Positions 9,443-19,068 are shown, counted from the first letter of the stretch. The stretch: DNA of 64,000 bases from Arthrobacter sp. MYb214 (GCF_002979865.1 NZ_PCPZ01000002.1:593914-657913); one strand, 5' to 3'. Program-made: numbers and translations. The notes: generated by a model from the letters alone, not told the origin.

Positions 9443-10048
9443 CTAGGCCGGGCGCGCTACCTTCAGCACGCGGAAGGCCTTGGCGGTCGCTTCGCGGGTG
9501 ATCTTCCACTCCGAGGGAAGCTGCTCAACCAGCCACTTCTGCAAGGAGTCACTGCCAAGGTTCTTCTGCACCACCATCCAGGCCTCGCCGCCCGGGGCCA
9601 AACGCGGCAACCACAGCATCAGCAGCTCATGCAGGGCATCCTTGCCGATGCGAATGGGCGGGTTGGACCAGATGGTGTCGAATTCCAGGTTCGGATCCAC
9701 GGATTCAGGAGTGCCGACAACAACGTTGGACAAGCCCAACGCCGTGGCGTTCAAGCGGGCCAGATCGATGGAACGCTCATTGACGTCGACGCCGTAGACC
9801 TCGGACTGCGGGGACTGCTCGGCAGCGGCCAAGGTGATGGGCCCCCAGCCGCACCCGATATCCAGGATGCGTCCGCGAGGGGCCGGCACGTACTGCAGCA
9901 ATACCGCTGTGCCCTTATCCAGCCCGGCAGGGGAGAAAATGCCGGAGGCCGTCTGCACTTTGCGCAGCGAGCCATTGAGCTCGACTTCGATGGTGCGACG
10001 TTCGTCTGCCGAGGCCGGGCTGGCGGTGAAGTAGTGATCCGAGGTCAT
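9443..10048 (-). CDS. Class I SAM-dependent methyltransferase, RsmC-like
   Basis: A 201-residue protein of the small-domain methyltransferase family (PF05175 type). SAM-binding motif I is ILDIGCGWGPITLAAAE, motif II ends VYGVDVNERS, and motif IV is SNPPIRIGK, the NPPI/Y signature of base N-methyltransferases such as RsmC (16S rRNA G1207). It lacks the N-terminal pseudo-domain of E. coli RsmC, as usual in Gram-positives. A TTG six bases upstream would add Met-Pro, but ATG at 10048 is preferred because a -10 hexamer lies six bases before it. Confidence 0.88.
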   Translation of the reverse strand: MTSDHYFTASPASADERRTIEVELNGSLRKVQTASGIFSPAGLDKGTAVLLQYVPAPRGRILDIGCGWGPITLAAAEQSPQSEVYGVDVNERSIDLARLNATALGLSNVVVGTPESVDPNLEFDTIWSNPPIRIGKDALHELLMLWLPRLAPGGEAWMVVQKNLGSDSLQKWLVEQLPSEWKITREATAKAFRVLKVARPA

Positions 10049-10060
10049 AGGCAAAGTTTA
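10046..10060 (-). promoter_or_regulatory. Leaderless promoter of RsmC-like gene
   Basis: Read on the minus strand, TAAACT is followed by the six bases TTGCCT and then ATG. No ribosome binding site is present. Confidence 0.5.
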
Positions 10061-10467
10061 TCGCCCAGTACGGTTACCCCAAAGAACAGGGTCGCCAACG
10101 TGAGCAAAGCGATATAGGCACGACACGATATCACTGATAGAGTTTTCCCTATGACTTTGATTTTCGTCTAATACGTAATCCTCTTGGTTACCCGCGATTC
10201 CACGAGCTGGCCGTGCACTTCTTGCGCGCCCACCTGCATGAATCAGCAGACAGCAAAGTCATTTCCCCTTCTTGGCAGTTCTTCTTTTTGGAACCCCGCA
10301 TTCGCCTTTGCTCACCGGTAACCATGCATTCACCTGTCTGCTCATAGACCTTTACTCCTTGCAAAGGACCACGAATGTTTGATGAACCAACCGAAACTGA
10401 ACGCGCCACGTCGCAAAGTGGGGCCCACCCGCACTATTCTGGAAAGCGAAGTACTTCTAAGGAGACC
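10061..10467 (+). other. Long, AT-richer leader region before hflX
   Basis: About 400 bp with no convincing gene. Base composition is visibly less GC-rich than its neighbours. It contains a 27-codon open frame 10238-10321 (begins MNQQTAKSFP, ends FAHR) and an eight-codon one at 10324-10347, both without clear ribosome binding sites. A minus-strand frame at 10188-10409 looks like chance. No strong terminator hairpin was found. Confidence 0.4.
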
Positions 10468-12036
10468 ATGACTAACTCCGAGTCACACGAGCACGATTCG
10501 GCATCTATGGATGATGCCCAGATCCAGGCCGCCATCGATCGAATCCTCGCAGCCGACGATGCGCAGAGCCCGCAGGTCCAGCACTTCGGCGAAGAAGAGA
10601 GTTCCATCTTCGCCGGGCAAGCCTCTGCACTGAACCGTTTTTCCTCCGGCCTCACCCATTTCGACGGGGACCAGGAAGATTTGGACGACCGCCGTGCGCT
10701 GCGCCGCGTCGCAGGCCTGTCCACGGAACTGGAAGACGTCACCGAAGTCGAGTACCGCCAGCTGCGCCTGGAACGCGTCGTGCTGGCTGGCATCTGGAGC
10801 GACGGCACCGTCACCGACGCCGAGAATTCTCTGCGTGAGCTCGCCGCTTTGGCAGAGACCGCCGGCTCGGAGGTCCTGGACGGGCTGGTGCAGCGTCGCA
10901 GCAAGCCGGACCCATCGACTTTCCTCGGCTCGGGCAAGGCTGAAGAGCTGCGCGGAATTGTTGCTTCCACTGGCGCCGATACCGTGGTTGTCGATGCAGA
11001 GCTGGCTCCTTCGCAGCGTCGCGCCTTGGAGGATATCGTCAAGGTCAAGGTGATCGACCGCACCAGCCTGATCCTGGATATCTTTGCGCAGCATGCCCAG
11101 TCGCGAGAGGGCAAGGCACAGGTTGAACTGGCCCAGCTCGAATACCTGCTGCCGCGCCTTCGCGGTTGGGGAGAATCGATGTCCCGCCAGGCCGGTGGCC
11201 GCGTGGGTGCCGCCGGTGGCGGTATCGGTTCGCGTGGACCGGGTGAAACCAAGATTGAAATGGACCGCCGCCGCATTCGCGACCGCATGGCGAAGCTGCG
11301 CCGCGAGATCAAGGCCATGAAGCCTGCGCGCGAAGCCAAGCGTGCCAACCGCAAGCGCAATGAGGTTCCGGCCGTAGCCATTGCCGGCTACACCAACGCT
11401 GGCAAGTCATCGCTGCTTAACCGACTGACCAACGCCGGTGTGCTGGTGGAGAACGCGCTGTTCGCTACCCTGGACCCGACCGTTCGCCAGTCGGCGACCG
11501 AAGACGGGCTGACCTACACCCTGGCCGATACCGTGGGATTCGTTTCCAACCTTCCGACCCAGCTGGTGGAAGCCTTCCGTTCCACTTTGGAGGAAATCGC
11601 CGATTCGGATCTCATCCTGCACGTCGTTGACGGTTCCCATCCGGATCCCGAAGGGCAGATCCAGGCCGTGCGCACCGTGCTCGGCGAAGTCGACGCGTTG
11701 AACATCCCAGAGATCATCGTGGTGAATAAGGCTGATGTGGCTGATCCGTTCGTTATCGAACGCATCCGCAACAAGGAATCCAACACTGTGGTTGTCTCTG
11801 CGCATACCGGTGAAGGCATCCAGGAGCTGCTGGAAAAGATCAGTTCCTCGATTCCACGCCCCGGAGTCCAGCTTGAGGTACTCATTCCCTACAACCGGGG
11901 GGATTTGATCGCCAAGCTGCACCAGAGCGAATCCGAGATCCTGGAAAGCGAACACCTGGAGGAGGGCACCCGGCTGATCGTCAAGGTGCGCGATTCCTTT
12001 GCTGCAGAGTTGGAGACCTTCAACCTTCATGGATAA
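10468..12036 (+). CDS. hflX: GTPase HflX
   Basis: A 522-residue ribosome-associated GTPase that splits stalled or antibiotic-bound 70S ribosomes. The N-terminal HflX domain contains the glycine-rich linker GGRVGAAGGGIGSRGPGETK (about residues 260-280); the G domain follows with G1 GYTNAGKSSLLN, G3 DTVGF and G4 NKAD. ATG 10468 is chosen because TAAGGAG lies seven bases before it; the frame stays open to 10375 but that stretch has no support. The stop codon overlaps the dinG start region by 8 bp. Confidence 0.95.
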   Translation: MTNSESHEHDSASMDDAQIQAAIDRILAADDAQSPQVQHFGEEESSIFAGQASALNRFSSGLTHFDGDQEDLDDRRALRRVAGLSTELEDVTEVEYRQLRLERVVLAGIWSDGTVTDAENSLRELAALAETAGSEVLDGLVQRRSKPDPSTFLGSGKAEELRGIVASTGADTVVVDAELAPSQRRALEDIVKVKVIDRTSLILDIFAQHAQSREGKAQVELAQLEYLLPRLRGWGESMSRQAGGRVGAAGGGIGSRGPGETKIEMDRRRIRDRMAKLRREIKAMKPAREAKRANRKRNEVPAVAIAGYTNAGKSSLLNRLTNAGVLVENALFATLDPTVRQSATEDGLTYTLADTVGFVSNLPTQLVEAFRSTLEEIADSDLILHVVDGSHPDPEGQIQAVRTVLGEVDALNIPEIIVVNKADVADPFVIERIRNKESNTVVVSAHTGEGIQELLEKISSSIPRPGVQLEVLIPYNRGDLIAKLHQSESEILESEHLEEGTRLIVKVRDSFAAELETFNLHG

Positions 12037-14026
12037 GCAAGAGCAGGCCCTGGGGCTCCTGGAGGCCGCGGTCACTTCCATGGGCGGCGCCATGCGCACC
12101 GGCCAGCAGGAAATGGTCAAGCACGTGGTCAGCGCGTTGGAAGACGAAAAGCATTTGCTGGTGCAGGCCGGTACCGGAACGGGCAAGTCCATGGGTTACC
12201 TGATTCCGGCACTGGCCCACGCGCAAACCAGCGCCAAGCCAGTGATCGTCTCCACCGCGACATTGGCGCTGCAATCGCAGATTGTCGGCCGTGACGTACC
12301 GCGATTACTCGACTCGCTCAAGGGCAAGCTCTCGCGCCCGATGGATGTCGCGCTGCTCAAGGGGCGCTCGAACTACCTGTGCCAGTACAAGCTCGGCGGC
12401 GGATACCCGGATGACGAAGGCACTCTTTTTTCCATGGACGAGCCGGCAATACCTGCCGGCACCACTTACTCGCCGCTGGCTAGCGAAGTAATGAAACTGC
12501 GTGAATGGGCCGAAGAGACCGACACGGGTGACCGCGATGAACTGGTGCCCGGGGTTAGTGACAAGGCTTGGAAGCAGGTCTCGGTTTCGGCCATGGAGTG
12601 CCTCGGCTCGCAGAAGTGCCCGATGGCGGACGAATGCTTCTCGGAAATGGCGCGTGCCCGTGCCGCCGAGTCCGACGTGGTCATTACGAACCATGCGTTG
12701 CTGGCGGTTTCGGCCTTCGAGGGGCTTTCGGTTCTCCCGGACTTCGAAGTAGCGATCATCGATGAGGCCCACGAACTGCAAGATCGCGTGACCAGCTCGG
12801 TTTCGGGCGCGCTCTCCTCGCGCATGGTGCTTACCGCCGCTGGCGGTGCCAAGCGCCATTGCGGTATCAATGCGGATGAGATGGTCAAGGCCGCAAACCG
12901 CCTGGAAAAGTCGTTGACCGGGTTGCCGACAGGCTTGCTGGAACATGGTCTGCGCGAAGACATGGGCATTGCCCTGAACGACATCGTGGAGCAGGCCCGG
13001 CTGGCTCTGGCGCTGTCCAAGCCCGAAGCCAATGCACCGGCCGATGGCGGCCGCCAGACTGCCCGCTCCCAGCTGCAGGCAGTGATGGATGATGCGATTC
13101 GCATGCTCGAATCCGAAGAACGCCGCGAGGTCCTGTACACCACCCGTCCGCGGGAGTTTGTCGAAGGCCGGGGCTACGTCGAGGCCGATGAGAGCCAGCC
13201 TGCAACCTTGAACGTGGCACCGTTGTCGGTGGCCGGCAAGTTGCGCGAGGGCCTCTTCGACGGGCGCACGGTCGTATTGACCAGCGCCACCTTGGCCATT
13301 GGCTCGCAGTTCGACTCGGTAGCAGGCTCCTTGGGCCTGATGGGCGCCGGCGCTCCATCATGGACCGGCGTAGATGTTGGCAGCCCTTTCGATTACCCCA
13401 AGCAGGGCATCCTCTACGTGGCCAAGCACCTGCCCAAGCCAGGACGCCAACTGGCGGCGGAGACGCTGGATGAGATCGAAGATCTCATCAAGGCCTCCGG
13501 TGGCGGCGCCTTGGCGCTGTTCACTTCCAAGCGTTCCGCCGAGGAAGCGGCAAGCATCTTGCGCGAGCGCCTGGACGTGGAAATCTTGTGCCAGGGTGAA
13601 GCCAGCATGAAGTCGTTGGTCGAACAGTTCAGCAGCGAACGCGACACCTGCCTGTTTGGAACCATGACCTTGTGGCAGGGCGTGGACGTGCCGGGCGATT
13701 CTTGCCGGCTGGTCATCATCGACAAGATTCCTTTCCCGCGCCCGGATGATCCTATCTCCAAGGCCCGTTCCGAGGACGTGGCCAAGCATGGCGGAAATGG
13801 CTTCATGCAGGTTGCCGCCACCCATGCGGCGATTCGTCTGGCCCAGGGTGCTGGGCGCTTGATTCGTTCGGTCGGGGATAAGGGCGTTGTGGCGATCCTT
13901 GATTCGCGCATGGCCACGGCGCGGTATGGCAGCTTCTTGAAAGCTACCCTGCCTCCGATGTGGCCGACTGTCGATAAGAAGGTCATCACTGGTGTTCTCA
14001 AGCGATTGAACCCGGGCGGGAAGTAG
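12029..14026 (+). CDS. dinG: ATP-dependent helicase, DinG/Rad3 type
   Basis: A 665-residue superfamily-2 XPD-like helicase. Motif I is QAGTGTGKSMGYLIPAL and motif II is DEAH (IIDEAHEL). Between them are four cysteines placed for an iron-sulfur cluster: one in NYLCQYK and three in MECLGSQKCPMADEC. The C-terminal motif VI is IRLAQGAGRLIRS. Such helicases unwind DNA, including R-loops and forks. It starts at ATG 12029 inside the end of hflX, so the two are translationally linked. Confidence 0.92.
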   Translation: MDKQEQALGLLEAAVTSMGGAMRTGQQEMVKHVVSALEDEKHLLVQAGTGTGKSMGYLIPALAHAQTSAKPVIVSTATLALQSQIVGRDVPRLLDSLKGKLSRPMDVALLKGRSNYLCQYKLGGGYPDDEGTLFSMDEPAIPAGTTYSPLASEVMKLREWAEETDTGDRDELVPGVSDKAWKQVSVSAMECLGSQKCPMADECFSEMARARAAESDVVITNHALLAVSAFEGLSVLPDFEVAIIDEAHELQDRVTSSVSGALSSRMVLTAAGGAKRHCGINADEMVKAANRLEKSLTGLPTGLLEHGLREDMGIALNDIVEQARLALALSKPEANAPADGGRQTARSQLQAVMDDAIRMLESEERREVLYTTRPREFVEGRGYVEADESQPATLNVAPLSVAGKLREGLFDGRTVVLTSATLAIGSQFDSVAGSLGLMGAGAPSWTGVDVGSPFDYPKQGILYVAKHLPKPGRQLAAETLDEIEDLIKASGGGALALFTSKRSAEEAASILRERLDVEILCQGEASMKSLVEQFSSERDTCLFGTMTLWQGVDVPGDSCRLVIIDKIPFPRPDDPISKARSEDVAKHGGNGFMQVAATHAAIRLAQGAGRLIRSVGDKGVVAILDSRMATARYGSFLKATLPPMWPTVDKKVITGVLKRLNPGGK

Positions 14027-14041
14027 CCGCAACCAGAATAT

Positions 14042-14075
14042 GAACTTGAGCTGTCCTTCGGGACAGCTCAAGTTC
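14042..14075 (+). terminator. Terminator after dinG
   Basis: Fifteen-base perfect arms GAACTTGAGCTGTCC (14042-14056) and its complement (14061-14075) with the stable tetraloop TTCG, followed by TTT. Confidence 0.92.
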
Positions 14076-14155
14076 TTTAACCGGTACCAGCATGATGCTT
14101 CCAGATGCACTAAGGTCTGTGACAAGAACTGATGAAGCTCGAATCGGAAGGCACC

Positions 14156-15211
14156 ATGGAGTCCATGCAGGAATTGGCGCACCAAGCCGCGATCGACACC
14201 CACCAGCGGTTCGGGCATCGCCTCATGGGGTTGCCCGGAACGTGGATTGGACAGAGCTACAGCAAAGCGCATCGGTTGCGCGACGGAAGCATGCTCAGCA
14301 ATCTCAATGGTTTCGCGCACCCGCTTGCGGAGTGGAACTATTGGTGGCAGGCGCACTATCTGGATGCCATCATCGATGAGGGCCGATCGTACTGGGACGA
14401 AGGCAATGAACACCGGGCGCGCGAAGCGCTTGCCCGGGCCAACGGCCTATTGCGCGGCATTCGAATTCGAAACTTCGGGATCTTGCCCAACTACTTCTTC
14501 GACGACATGGCTTGGCTTGCTCTGGCCAGCGGCCGCCTGTCAAAGTTCACGCAGCTGGCGACGGGGCACAAGAGCCGTCCTGCCGAGGCGGCAGTTCGGA
14601 CGCTGGGACGGCAGCTCCATGCCGGCATGGATGGGGTGCTGGACGGCGGCCTGTACTGGTCCAGAAAGCGGGATTTCAAGAACACGCCAGCCAACGCGCC
14701 GGCGGCACTGTTCTTTGCCCGTACCGGGGAGATAGAGACCGCGCGAGAGCTTCTCCAGTGGCTGGAAAAGAATCTGTTCAGCGTGGAGCGAGGACTGTAT
14801 CTGGACGGACTTCGGTTGACCACGCAGGGACACGCCGTGGAACCAGCGGTCTACACCTATAACCAGGGCCTGGTGCTCGGGGCATTGCTTGAGCTTGGCG
14901 AGCCTGCTGATCTGGCTCACGCTAAAGTACTGATCGATGCCACCACGAAATCGCTGTCAACTGTTGCCGGGGTCCTCTCGTTCAACAGCGGGGGAGACGG
15001 CAACCTGTTCGCGGGGATACTCTGCCGATATCTGGCCCTCGCCGGTAATGATGTCCGCTTGGAAGCCCGGAGCCGGGAGCAGGCCAGGAGGCTGGTCATG
15101 GCAACGGCGCGCCATCTGGCTGACCAGGAACCACGCCGGCTTTCGGCGGCAATCCAACGCTGGATGATCTTCTCGGCGGCCGCTCAATTCGAGTTGAACG
15201 CCGGCCAATAG
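14156..15211 (+). CDS. Glycoside hydrolase family 76-like protein
   Basis: A 351-residue (alpha/alpha)6-barrel type protein. The pattern NYFFDDMAWLALA, GGLYWSRKRDFKNTPANAPAA (core GGLYW...KNTPANAPA) and YTYNQGLVLGALLEL fits GH76, a family of alpha-1,6-mannanases. No signal peptide is visible, so an intracellular role in mannan or mannolipid turnover is more likely than secretion, but substrate is inferred only. ATG 14156 is preferred, preceded by GGAAGG; another ATG at 14132 lacks a ribosome binding site. It is isolated between dinG and the convergent lexA by terminators on both sides. Confidence 0.82.
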   Translation: MESMQELAHQAAIDTHQRFGHRLMGLPGTWIGQSYSKAHRLRDGSMLSNLNGFAHPLAEWNYWWQAHYLDAIIDEGRSYWDEGNEHRAREALARANGLLRGIRIRNFGILPNYFFDDMAWLALASGRLSKFTQLATGHKSRPAEAAVRTLGRQLHAGMDGVLDGGLYWSRKRDFKNTPANAPAALFFARTGEIETARELLQWLEKNLFSVERGLYLDGLRLTTQGHAVEPAVYTYNQGLVLGALLELGEPADLAHAKVLIDATTKSLSTVAGVLSFNSGGDGNLFAGILCRYLALAGNDVRLEARSREQARRLVMATARHLADQEPRRLSAAIQRWMIFSAAAQFELNAGQ

Positions 15212-15225
15212 CGGGTTAAACGAGA

Positions 15226-15254
15226 ATTGCGCTGGTGCCAAGCACCAGCGCAAT
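15226..15254. terminator. Bidirectional terminator between GH76 gene and lexA
   Basis: Thirteen-base perfect arms ATTGCGCTGGTGC (15226-15238) and GCACCAGCGCAAT (15242-15254) around CAA, between convergent genes. Confidence 0.85.
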
Positions 15255-15267
15255 GACCGTACGTATT

Positions 15268-15987
15268 CTAGAGCGAGCGCATCACCGAGACGACGCGTCC
15301 CATGATCGTTGCGGCATCACCCAAAATTGGTTCGTAGCGCGAGTTCTGCGGAAGCAGCCAGGTATGCCCGTCACGCTGCCGGAAAGTCTTTACCGTGGCT
15401 TCTTCATCGAGCAGGGCAGCTACGATGTCGCCGTTGTCCGCCGTCTGCTGGCGGCGGACAACTACCCAGTCGCCATCGCAAATCGCAGCGTCAACCATTG
15501 AATCGCCGGAAACCTTGAGCATGAACAGTTCGCCGTGGCCTACGAGCTGACGAGGCAACGAGAAAACATCTTCGACGGACTGTTCGGCAAGGATCGGACC
15601 GCCGGCAGCGATACGGCCAACCAGGGGAACCATGGTGGTGTCAGCGGAAGTGCTCAATTCAATGATCTTGGCGTCTTCGCTGGCATCTGGCTCGACCGGC
15701 TTCGAAACTTCGGCCTTCTCGGCGTCTTCGGCCAGCTGCAGAGGCAGCAGGATTTCCATTGCGCGCGGACGGCGTGGATCTCGACGGATATAGCCGAGCT
15801 TTTCCAGCTGGCTCAGCTGGTGGGTGACGCTCGAAAGGCTCTTGAGCCCCACTGCGTCACCAATCTCACGCATCGATGGTGGATAACCGTTCTTGCCGAT
15901 TGACCGCTGGATCGTCTCCAGGATCTTCTTTTGGCGAATCGTCAGCGAACGTGCATTCGATCGGGGAGTGCGTTGTGAAGCTGACAT
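15268..15987 (-). CDS. lexA: SOS repressor LexA
   Basis: A 239-residue repressor. The N-terminal winged helix ([27 protein letters not shown], core PPSMREIG) binds SOS boxes. Self-cleavage would be at Ala128-Gly129 (GRIAAGGP); the catalytic dyad is Ser163 (SGDSMVD) and Lys200 (ATVKTF). It carries an acidic linker (about residues 85-115) longer than in E. coli, as in other actinobacteria. It diverges from the LysM gene across a region with LexA boxes, so it is likely autoregulated. GGGAAGG precedes the ATG. Confidence 0.97.
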   Translation of the reverse strand: MSASQRTPRSNARSLTIRQKKILETIQRSIGKNGYPPSMREIGDAVGLKSLSSVTHQLSQLEKLGYIRRDPRRPRAMEILLPLQLAEDAEKAEVSKPVEPDASEDAKIIELSTSADTTMVPLVGRIAAGGPILAEQSVEDVFSLPRQLVGHGELFMLKVSGDSMVDAAICDGDWVVVRRQQTADNGDIVAALLDEEATVKTFRQRDGHTWLLPQNSRYEPILGDAATIMGRVVSVMRSL

Positions 15988-16173
15988 GAGATTTTGCCTT
16001 CCCTAGCAATCATTCGAAAGTTCGTAAGTCCAAACTGTCGGCGCTAGATGGTGAGATGTTTTCATTGCTCGTCTACTTCGAAATCTTAGTAGATAAGCGA
16101 GCTTCTTTCAAAGATTTGTTCGAAAACTTCTGGACAAGTTCCGCAAACCTCTGTTAGAACAGATATACGAGGT

Positions 16174-16189
16174 TCGAACAAGTTTTCGA
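16174..16189 (+). promoter_or_regulatory. LexA box 1
   Basis: TCGAACAAGTTTTCGA differs from the consensus TCGAAC-N4-GTTCGA by one base; the extended form TTCGAACAAGTTTTCGAA is nearly symmetric. Confidence 0.85.
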
Positions 16190-16199
16190 ATCTACGCTT

Positions 16200-16215
16200 T
16201 CGAATACAAATTCGC
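16200..16215 (+). promoter_or_regulatory. LexA box 2 (weaker)
   Basis: TCGAATACAAATTCGC keeps the 16-bp spacing of the consensus with three changed positions; 26 bp downstream of box 1. Confidence 0.5.
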
Positions 16216-16245
16216 ATCACTTGAATTTCTTGAGGAGACAAAGTC

Positions 16246-16599
16246 ATGGCAACCGTCGCACTTGACTCAAATCAGACCCAGGCACCACTGAAGATCCGCA
16301 TCAACCGTCGCGGATGGGCCGTGCTTGTGGGTATGCCCATTTTCGCACTCACCATCGCCGCAGCTTTCTTCATCTCCATGTTTGCCTCTGACGCGCATGC
16401 CGCAGCTGATACTCCTGTTGGAGTCGGAACCGTTGATGTCACCGTTATTCCAGGGGATACGCTGTGGAGCCTGGCCCGGGATTACGCCACCGGTTACGAC
16501 GTGACCTCGGCAGTGGGCCACATCGCCGAACTCAATGCCCTGACCGGCAGTGAAATCCAGGTTGGCGAAACCTTGTCGATTCCGGTCCTTGCCGGCTAG
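16246..16599 (+). CDS. LysM-domain membrane protein, probable SOS cell-division suppressor
   Basis: A 117-residue protein with a basic N-terminus, one membrane segment at about residues 29-50 (VLVGMPIFALTIAAAFFISM) ending in a possible signal-peptidase site (AHAAA), and a C-terminal LysM domain from about residue 62 (VIPGDTLWSLARDY...VGETLSIP). Small LysM proteins divergent from lexA are SOS-induced division inhibitors in other Gram-positives (YneA in Bacillus; Rv2719c and DivS in mycobacteria and corynebacteria). The two LexA boxes immediately upstream support the same role. RBS TTGAGGAG precedes the ATG. Confidence 0.88.
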   Translation: MATVALDSNQTQAPLKIRINRRGWAVLVGMPIFALTIAAAFFISMFASDAHAAADTPVGVGTVDVTVIPGDTLWSLARDYATGYDVTSAVGHIAELNALTGSEIQVGETLSIPVLAG

Positions 16600-16668
16600 C
16601 TTCCCCAGCCTGCTTCGAGTTTGTTACCTGTGGCCGTAGCGGATTCACCGGCAGGCGCGCTGCGCACG

Positions 16669-16683
16669 TAGACTTGATGCGTG
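16669..16683 (+). promoter_or_regulatory. Leaderless promoter of hisC
   Basis: TAGACT (16669-16674), six bases, then GTG at 16681; no ribosome binding site. Confidence 0.55.
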
Positions 16684-17787
16684 AATGACCGCAGTGAACT
16701 TTTGAGTCAGCTGCCCTTGCGTGAGAATCTCCGCGGGCTATCCCCTTATGGCGCACCACAAATTGACGTGCCCATCCAGCTGAACGTCAACGAGAACACC
16801 CATCCGTTGCCACCGACAGTCGTCGATGCCATTGCACAAGAGGTGGCCAAGGCGGCGGCAACGTTGAACCGGTATCCGGACCGCGAGTTCACCGAGCTTC
16901 GCGAACTCCTAGCCGATTACCTCGGCCACTCGCTCACCAAGGACAATATCTGGGCCGCTAACGGTTCCAATGAAATCCTGCAGCAAATCCTGCAAGCCTT
17001 TGGCGGCCCCGGCCGTGCCGTGATGAGCTTCGGCCCAACCTACTCCATGTACCCGCTGCTTGCCAGTGGTACTGACACGAAATATATCGCCGGTGAACGC
17101 GCCGCAGATTTCACGTTGTCCGCCGATTCCGCAGCCGCACAGGTTCGCGAGCACAAGCCGAACATCGTTTTCCTCTGCTCTCCGAATAACCCCACCGGCA
17201 CGGCCCTTGGCCTGGACGTCATCACCGCGGTATATGAAGCCATGAGCGAGCATAACGGCATGGTGATCGTGGATGAGGCGTACGCCGAGTTCTCCTTGGC
17301 CAGCACCACCTCGGCGCTGAGCCTGCTCGAAGGCCGCCAGCGGCTGATTGTCTCGCGCACCATGTCCAAGGCTTTCGGCCTGGCCGGTGCGCGCGTAGGC
17401 TACCTGGCCGCTGCGCCAGAAGTCACCGATGCCATCCGCTTGGTGCGACTGCCGTACCACCTGTCGGCAGTGACCCAGGCAACCGCCATCGCGGCCTTGA
17501 AGAACATCGAGTTGCTGTTGGCCCAGGTCGAGGACATCAAGTCCCAGCGGGACCGCATCGTCGCGCGCCTGAAGGAACTTGGCCTCAAGCCATCGGTCTC
17601 CGACTCCAACTTCGTCTTCTTCGGTGGCGTCGAAGACCCCCACAAGATTTGGGAAGGCCTGTTGGAAGCCGGCATCATCATCCGCGACAATGGAATCCCG
17701 GGAACCTTGCGTGTTACGGCAGGAACCGAATCGGAAACCACAGCCTTCTTGGAACGACTTGCCGAACTGCTCGGCTCGCAGAAGTAA
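16681..17787 (+). CDS. hisC: Histidinol-phosphate aminotransferase
   Basis: A 368-residue PLP-dependent class I/II aminotransferase making histidinol phosphate from imidazole-acetol phosphate. Motifs: [12 protein letters not shown] near the N-terminus, [11 protein letters not shown] for PLP/substrate binding, IVDEAYAEF, and the Schiff-base lysine in [18 protein letters not shown]. First gene of the hisC-hisB-hisH-orf-priA group; hisD, hisG, hisF and hisI are not in the window. Confidence 0.96.
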   Translation: MNDRSELLSQLPLRENLRGLSPYGAPQIDVPIQLNVNENTHPLPPTVVDAIAQEVAKAAATLNRYPDREFTELRELLADYLGHSLTKDNIWAANGSNEILQQILQAFGGPGRAVMSFGPTYSMYPLLASGTDTKYIAGERAADFTLSADSAAAQVREHKPNIVFLCSPNNPTGTALGLDVITAVYEAMSEHNGMVIVDEAYAEFSLASTTSALSLLEGRQRLIVSRTMSKAFGLAGARVGYLAAAPEVTDAIRLVRLPYHLSAVTQATAIAALKNIELLLAQVEDIKSQRDRIVARLKELGLKPSVSDSNFVFFGGVEDPHKIWEGLLEAGIIIRDNGIPGTLRVTAGTESETTAFLERLAELLGSQK

Positions 17788-17809
17788 TCAAAGACAAGCG
17801 AAGGAAGAC

Positions 17810-18430
17810 ATGTCTGCCGAATTGATTGGCGCACGTCGCGCCCGCATGGAACGCGTGACCAGCGAATCGTCCGTATTCGTTGAACTGGACCTCGATGGCA
17901 CCGGTGTCTCTGAGATCAGCACCTCGGTGCCGTTCTACGACCACATGCTGACTGCGCTATCCAAGCATTCGCTCATCGATCTCACCGTGCGTGCAACCGG
18001 CGATACCCACATCGACGTTCACCACACCGTCGAGGACACCGCGATCACCATTGGCGAAGTACTGCGCGTGGCACTGGGCAACAAGGCCGGCATCCGCCGT
18101 TTCGGCACCTCCTACGCTCCACTGGACGAAGCCCTGTCCCGTTCGGTAGTCGATGTGTCGGGCCGGCCATACCTCGTGCACTCCGGCGAGCCTGCGGGCC
18201 AGGAATACCACCTGATCGGTGGTCACTTCACCGGTTCGATGACCCGTCACGTCTTCGAAGCCATCACTTTCCACGCACAGATCTGTGCTCACATCGAGGT
18301 GCTCTCGGGTCGCGACCCGCACCACATCGTTGAAGCGCAGTTCAAGTCCTTCGCGCGCGCATTGCGCGAAGCGGTAGAGCGCGATGAGCGCATGGGCGAC
18401 AAGATCCCATCCACGAAGGGTGCACTGTAA
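17810..18430 (+). CDS. hisB: Imidazoleglycerol-phosphate dehydratase
   Basis: A 206-residue monofunctional HisB (no phosphatase domain), which dehydrates imidazoleglycerol phosphate. The two duplicated manganese-binding motifs are present: [12 protein letters not shown] and [20 protein letters not shown] (core HHIVEA). ATG 17810 follows GAAGGAAG, 22 bp after hisC. The frame is open upstream into hisC but that is a shadow. Confidence 0.97.
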   Translation: MSAELIGARRARMERVTSESSVFVELDLDGTGVSEISTSVPFYDHMLTALSKHSLIDLTVRATGDTHIDVHHTVEDTAITIGEVLRVALGNKAGIRRFGTSYAPLDEALSRSVVDVSGRPYLVHSGEPAGQEYHLIGGHFTGSMTRHVFEAITFHAQICAHIEVLSGRDPHHIVEAQFKSFARALREAVERDERMGDKIPSTKGAL

Positions 18431-19066
18431 GTGGAAAAGAAAACAGTAGTTGTCCTGGATTATGGTTCCGGCAACGTCCGCTCCGCTGTGCGCGCTTTGG
18501 AAGCCGCCGGCGCCGAAGTGGAACTGACCGCAGATCCGAAGAAGATCGTGGCCGCCGACGGCCTGGTAGTCCCCGGTGTTGGCGCCTACGCCTCGGTCAT
18601 GGAGCAGCTGGCCAAAACCGGTTCCCTGCGCTGGATCGGTCGCCGCATTGCCGGGGGCCTGCCGGTTTTGGGTATCTGCGTGGGACACCAGGTCTTCTTT
18701 GAAGAAGGCGTGGAACACGGTGTGAAAACCGAAGGCATTGGCGAATGGCCGGGCAAGGTTGAACGCCTGCAGTCAGATGTCATCCCGCACATGGGCTGGA
18801 ACACGGTACGCCCGCCGGAGGGATCCAAGCTGTTCGCCGGCATCGAGGGTGAACGATTCTACTTCGTGCACTCCTACGCTGTTCAGAAGTGGGAATTCGA
18901 CGTAACGCAGCCAGCGATGACCCCGCCACAGGTGACCTGGTCGACGCACGGAACGCCCTTCGTGGCCGCCGTCGAGAACGGCCCGCTATCGGCAGTGCAG
19001 TTCCACCCGGAGAAGTCCGGGGACGCTGGCGCGCAGCTGCTTCGCAATTGGTTGGGGACGCTCTAG
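18431..19066 (+). CDS. hisH: Imidazole glycerol phosphate synthase, glutaminase subunit HisH
   Basis: A 211-residue class-I glutamine amidotransferase supplying ammonia to HisF. The nucleophile cysteine is in [14 protein letters not shown] and the His-Glu pair in VQFHPEKSG. The GTG start directly follows the hisB stop codon. The partner hisF is not in the window. Confidence 0.97.
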   Translation: MEKKTVVVLDYGSGNVRSAVRALEAAGAEVELTADPKKIVAADGLVVPGVGAYASVMEQLAKTGSLRWIGRRIAGGLPVLGICVGHQVFFEEGVEHGVKTEGIGEWPGKVERLQSDVIPHMGWNTVRPPEGSKLFAGIEGERFYFVHSYAVQKWEFDVTQPAMTPPQVTWSTHGTPFVAAVENGPLSAVQFHPEKSGDAGAQLLRNWLGTL

Positions 19067-19068
19067 GC

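Larger units (their letters stand above)
15988..16245. promoter_or_regulatory. Divergent lexA/LysM regulatory region
   Basis: 258 bp, markedly AT-richer than surrounding genes, holding two LexA-type operators close to the LysM gene and at least one half-site (GTTCGA near 16119-16124). Confidence 0.7.

Noticed and set aside
10188..10409. 73-codon minus-strand frame in the hflX leader
   Set aside because: No ribosome binding site or recognisable family; low-complexity basic composition.
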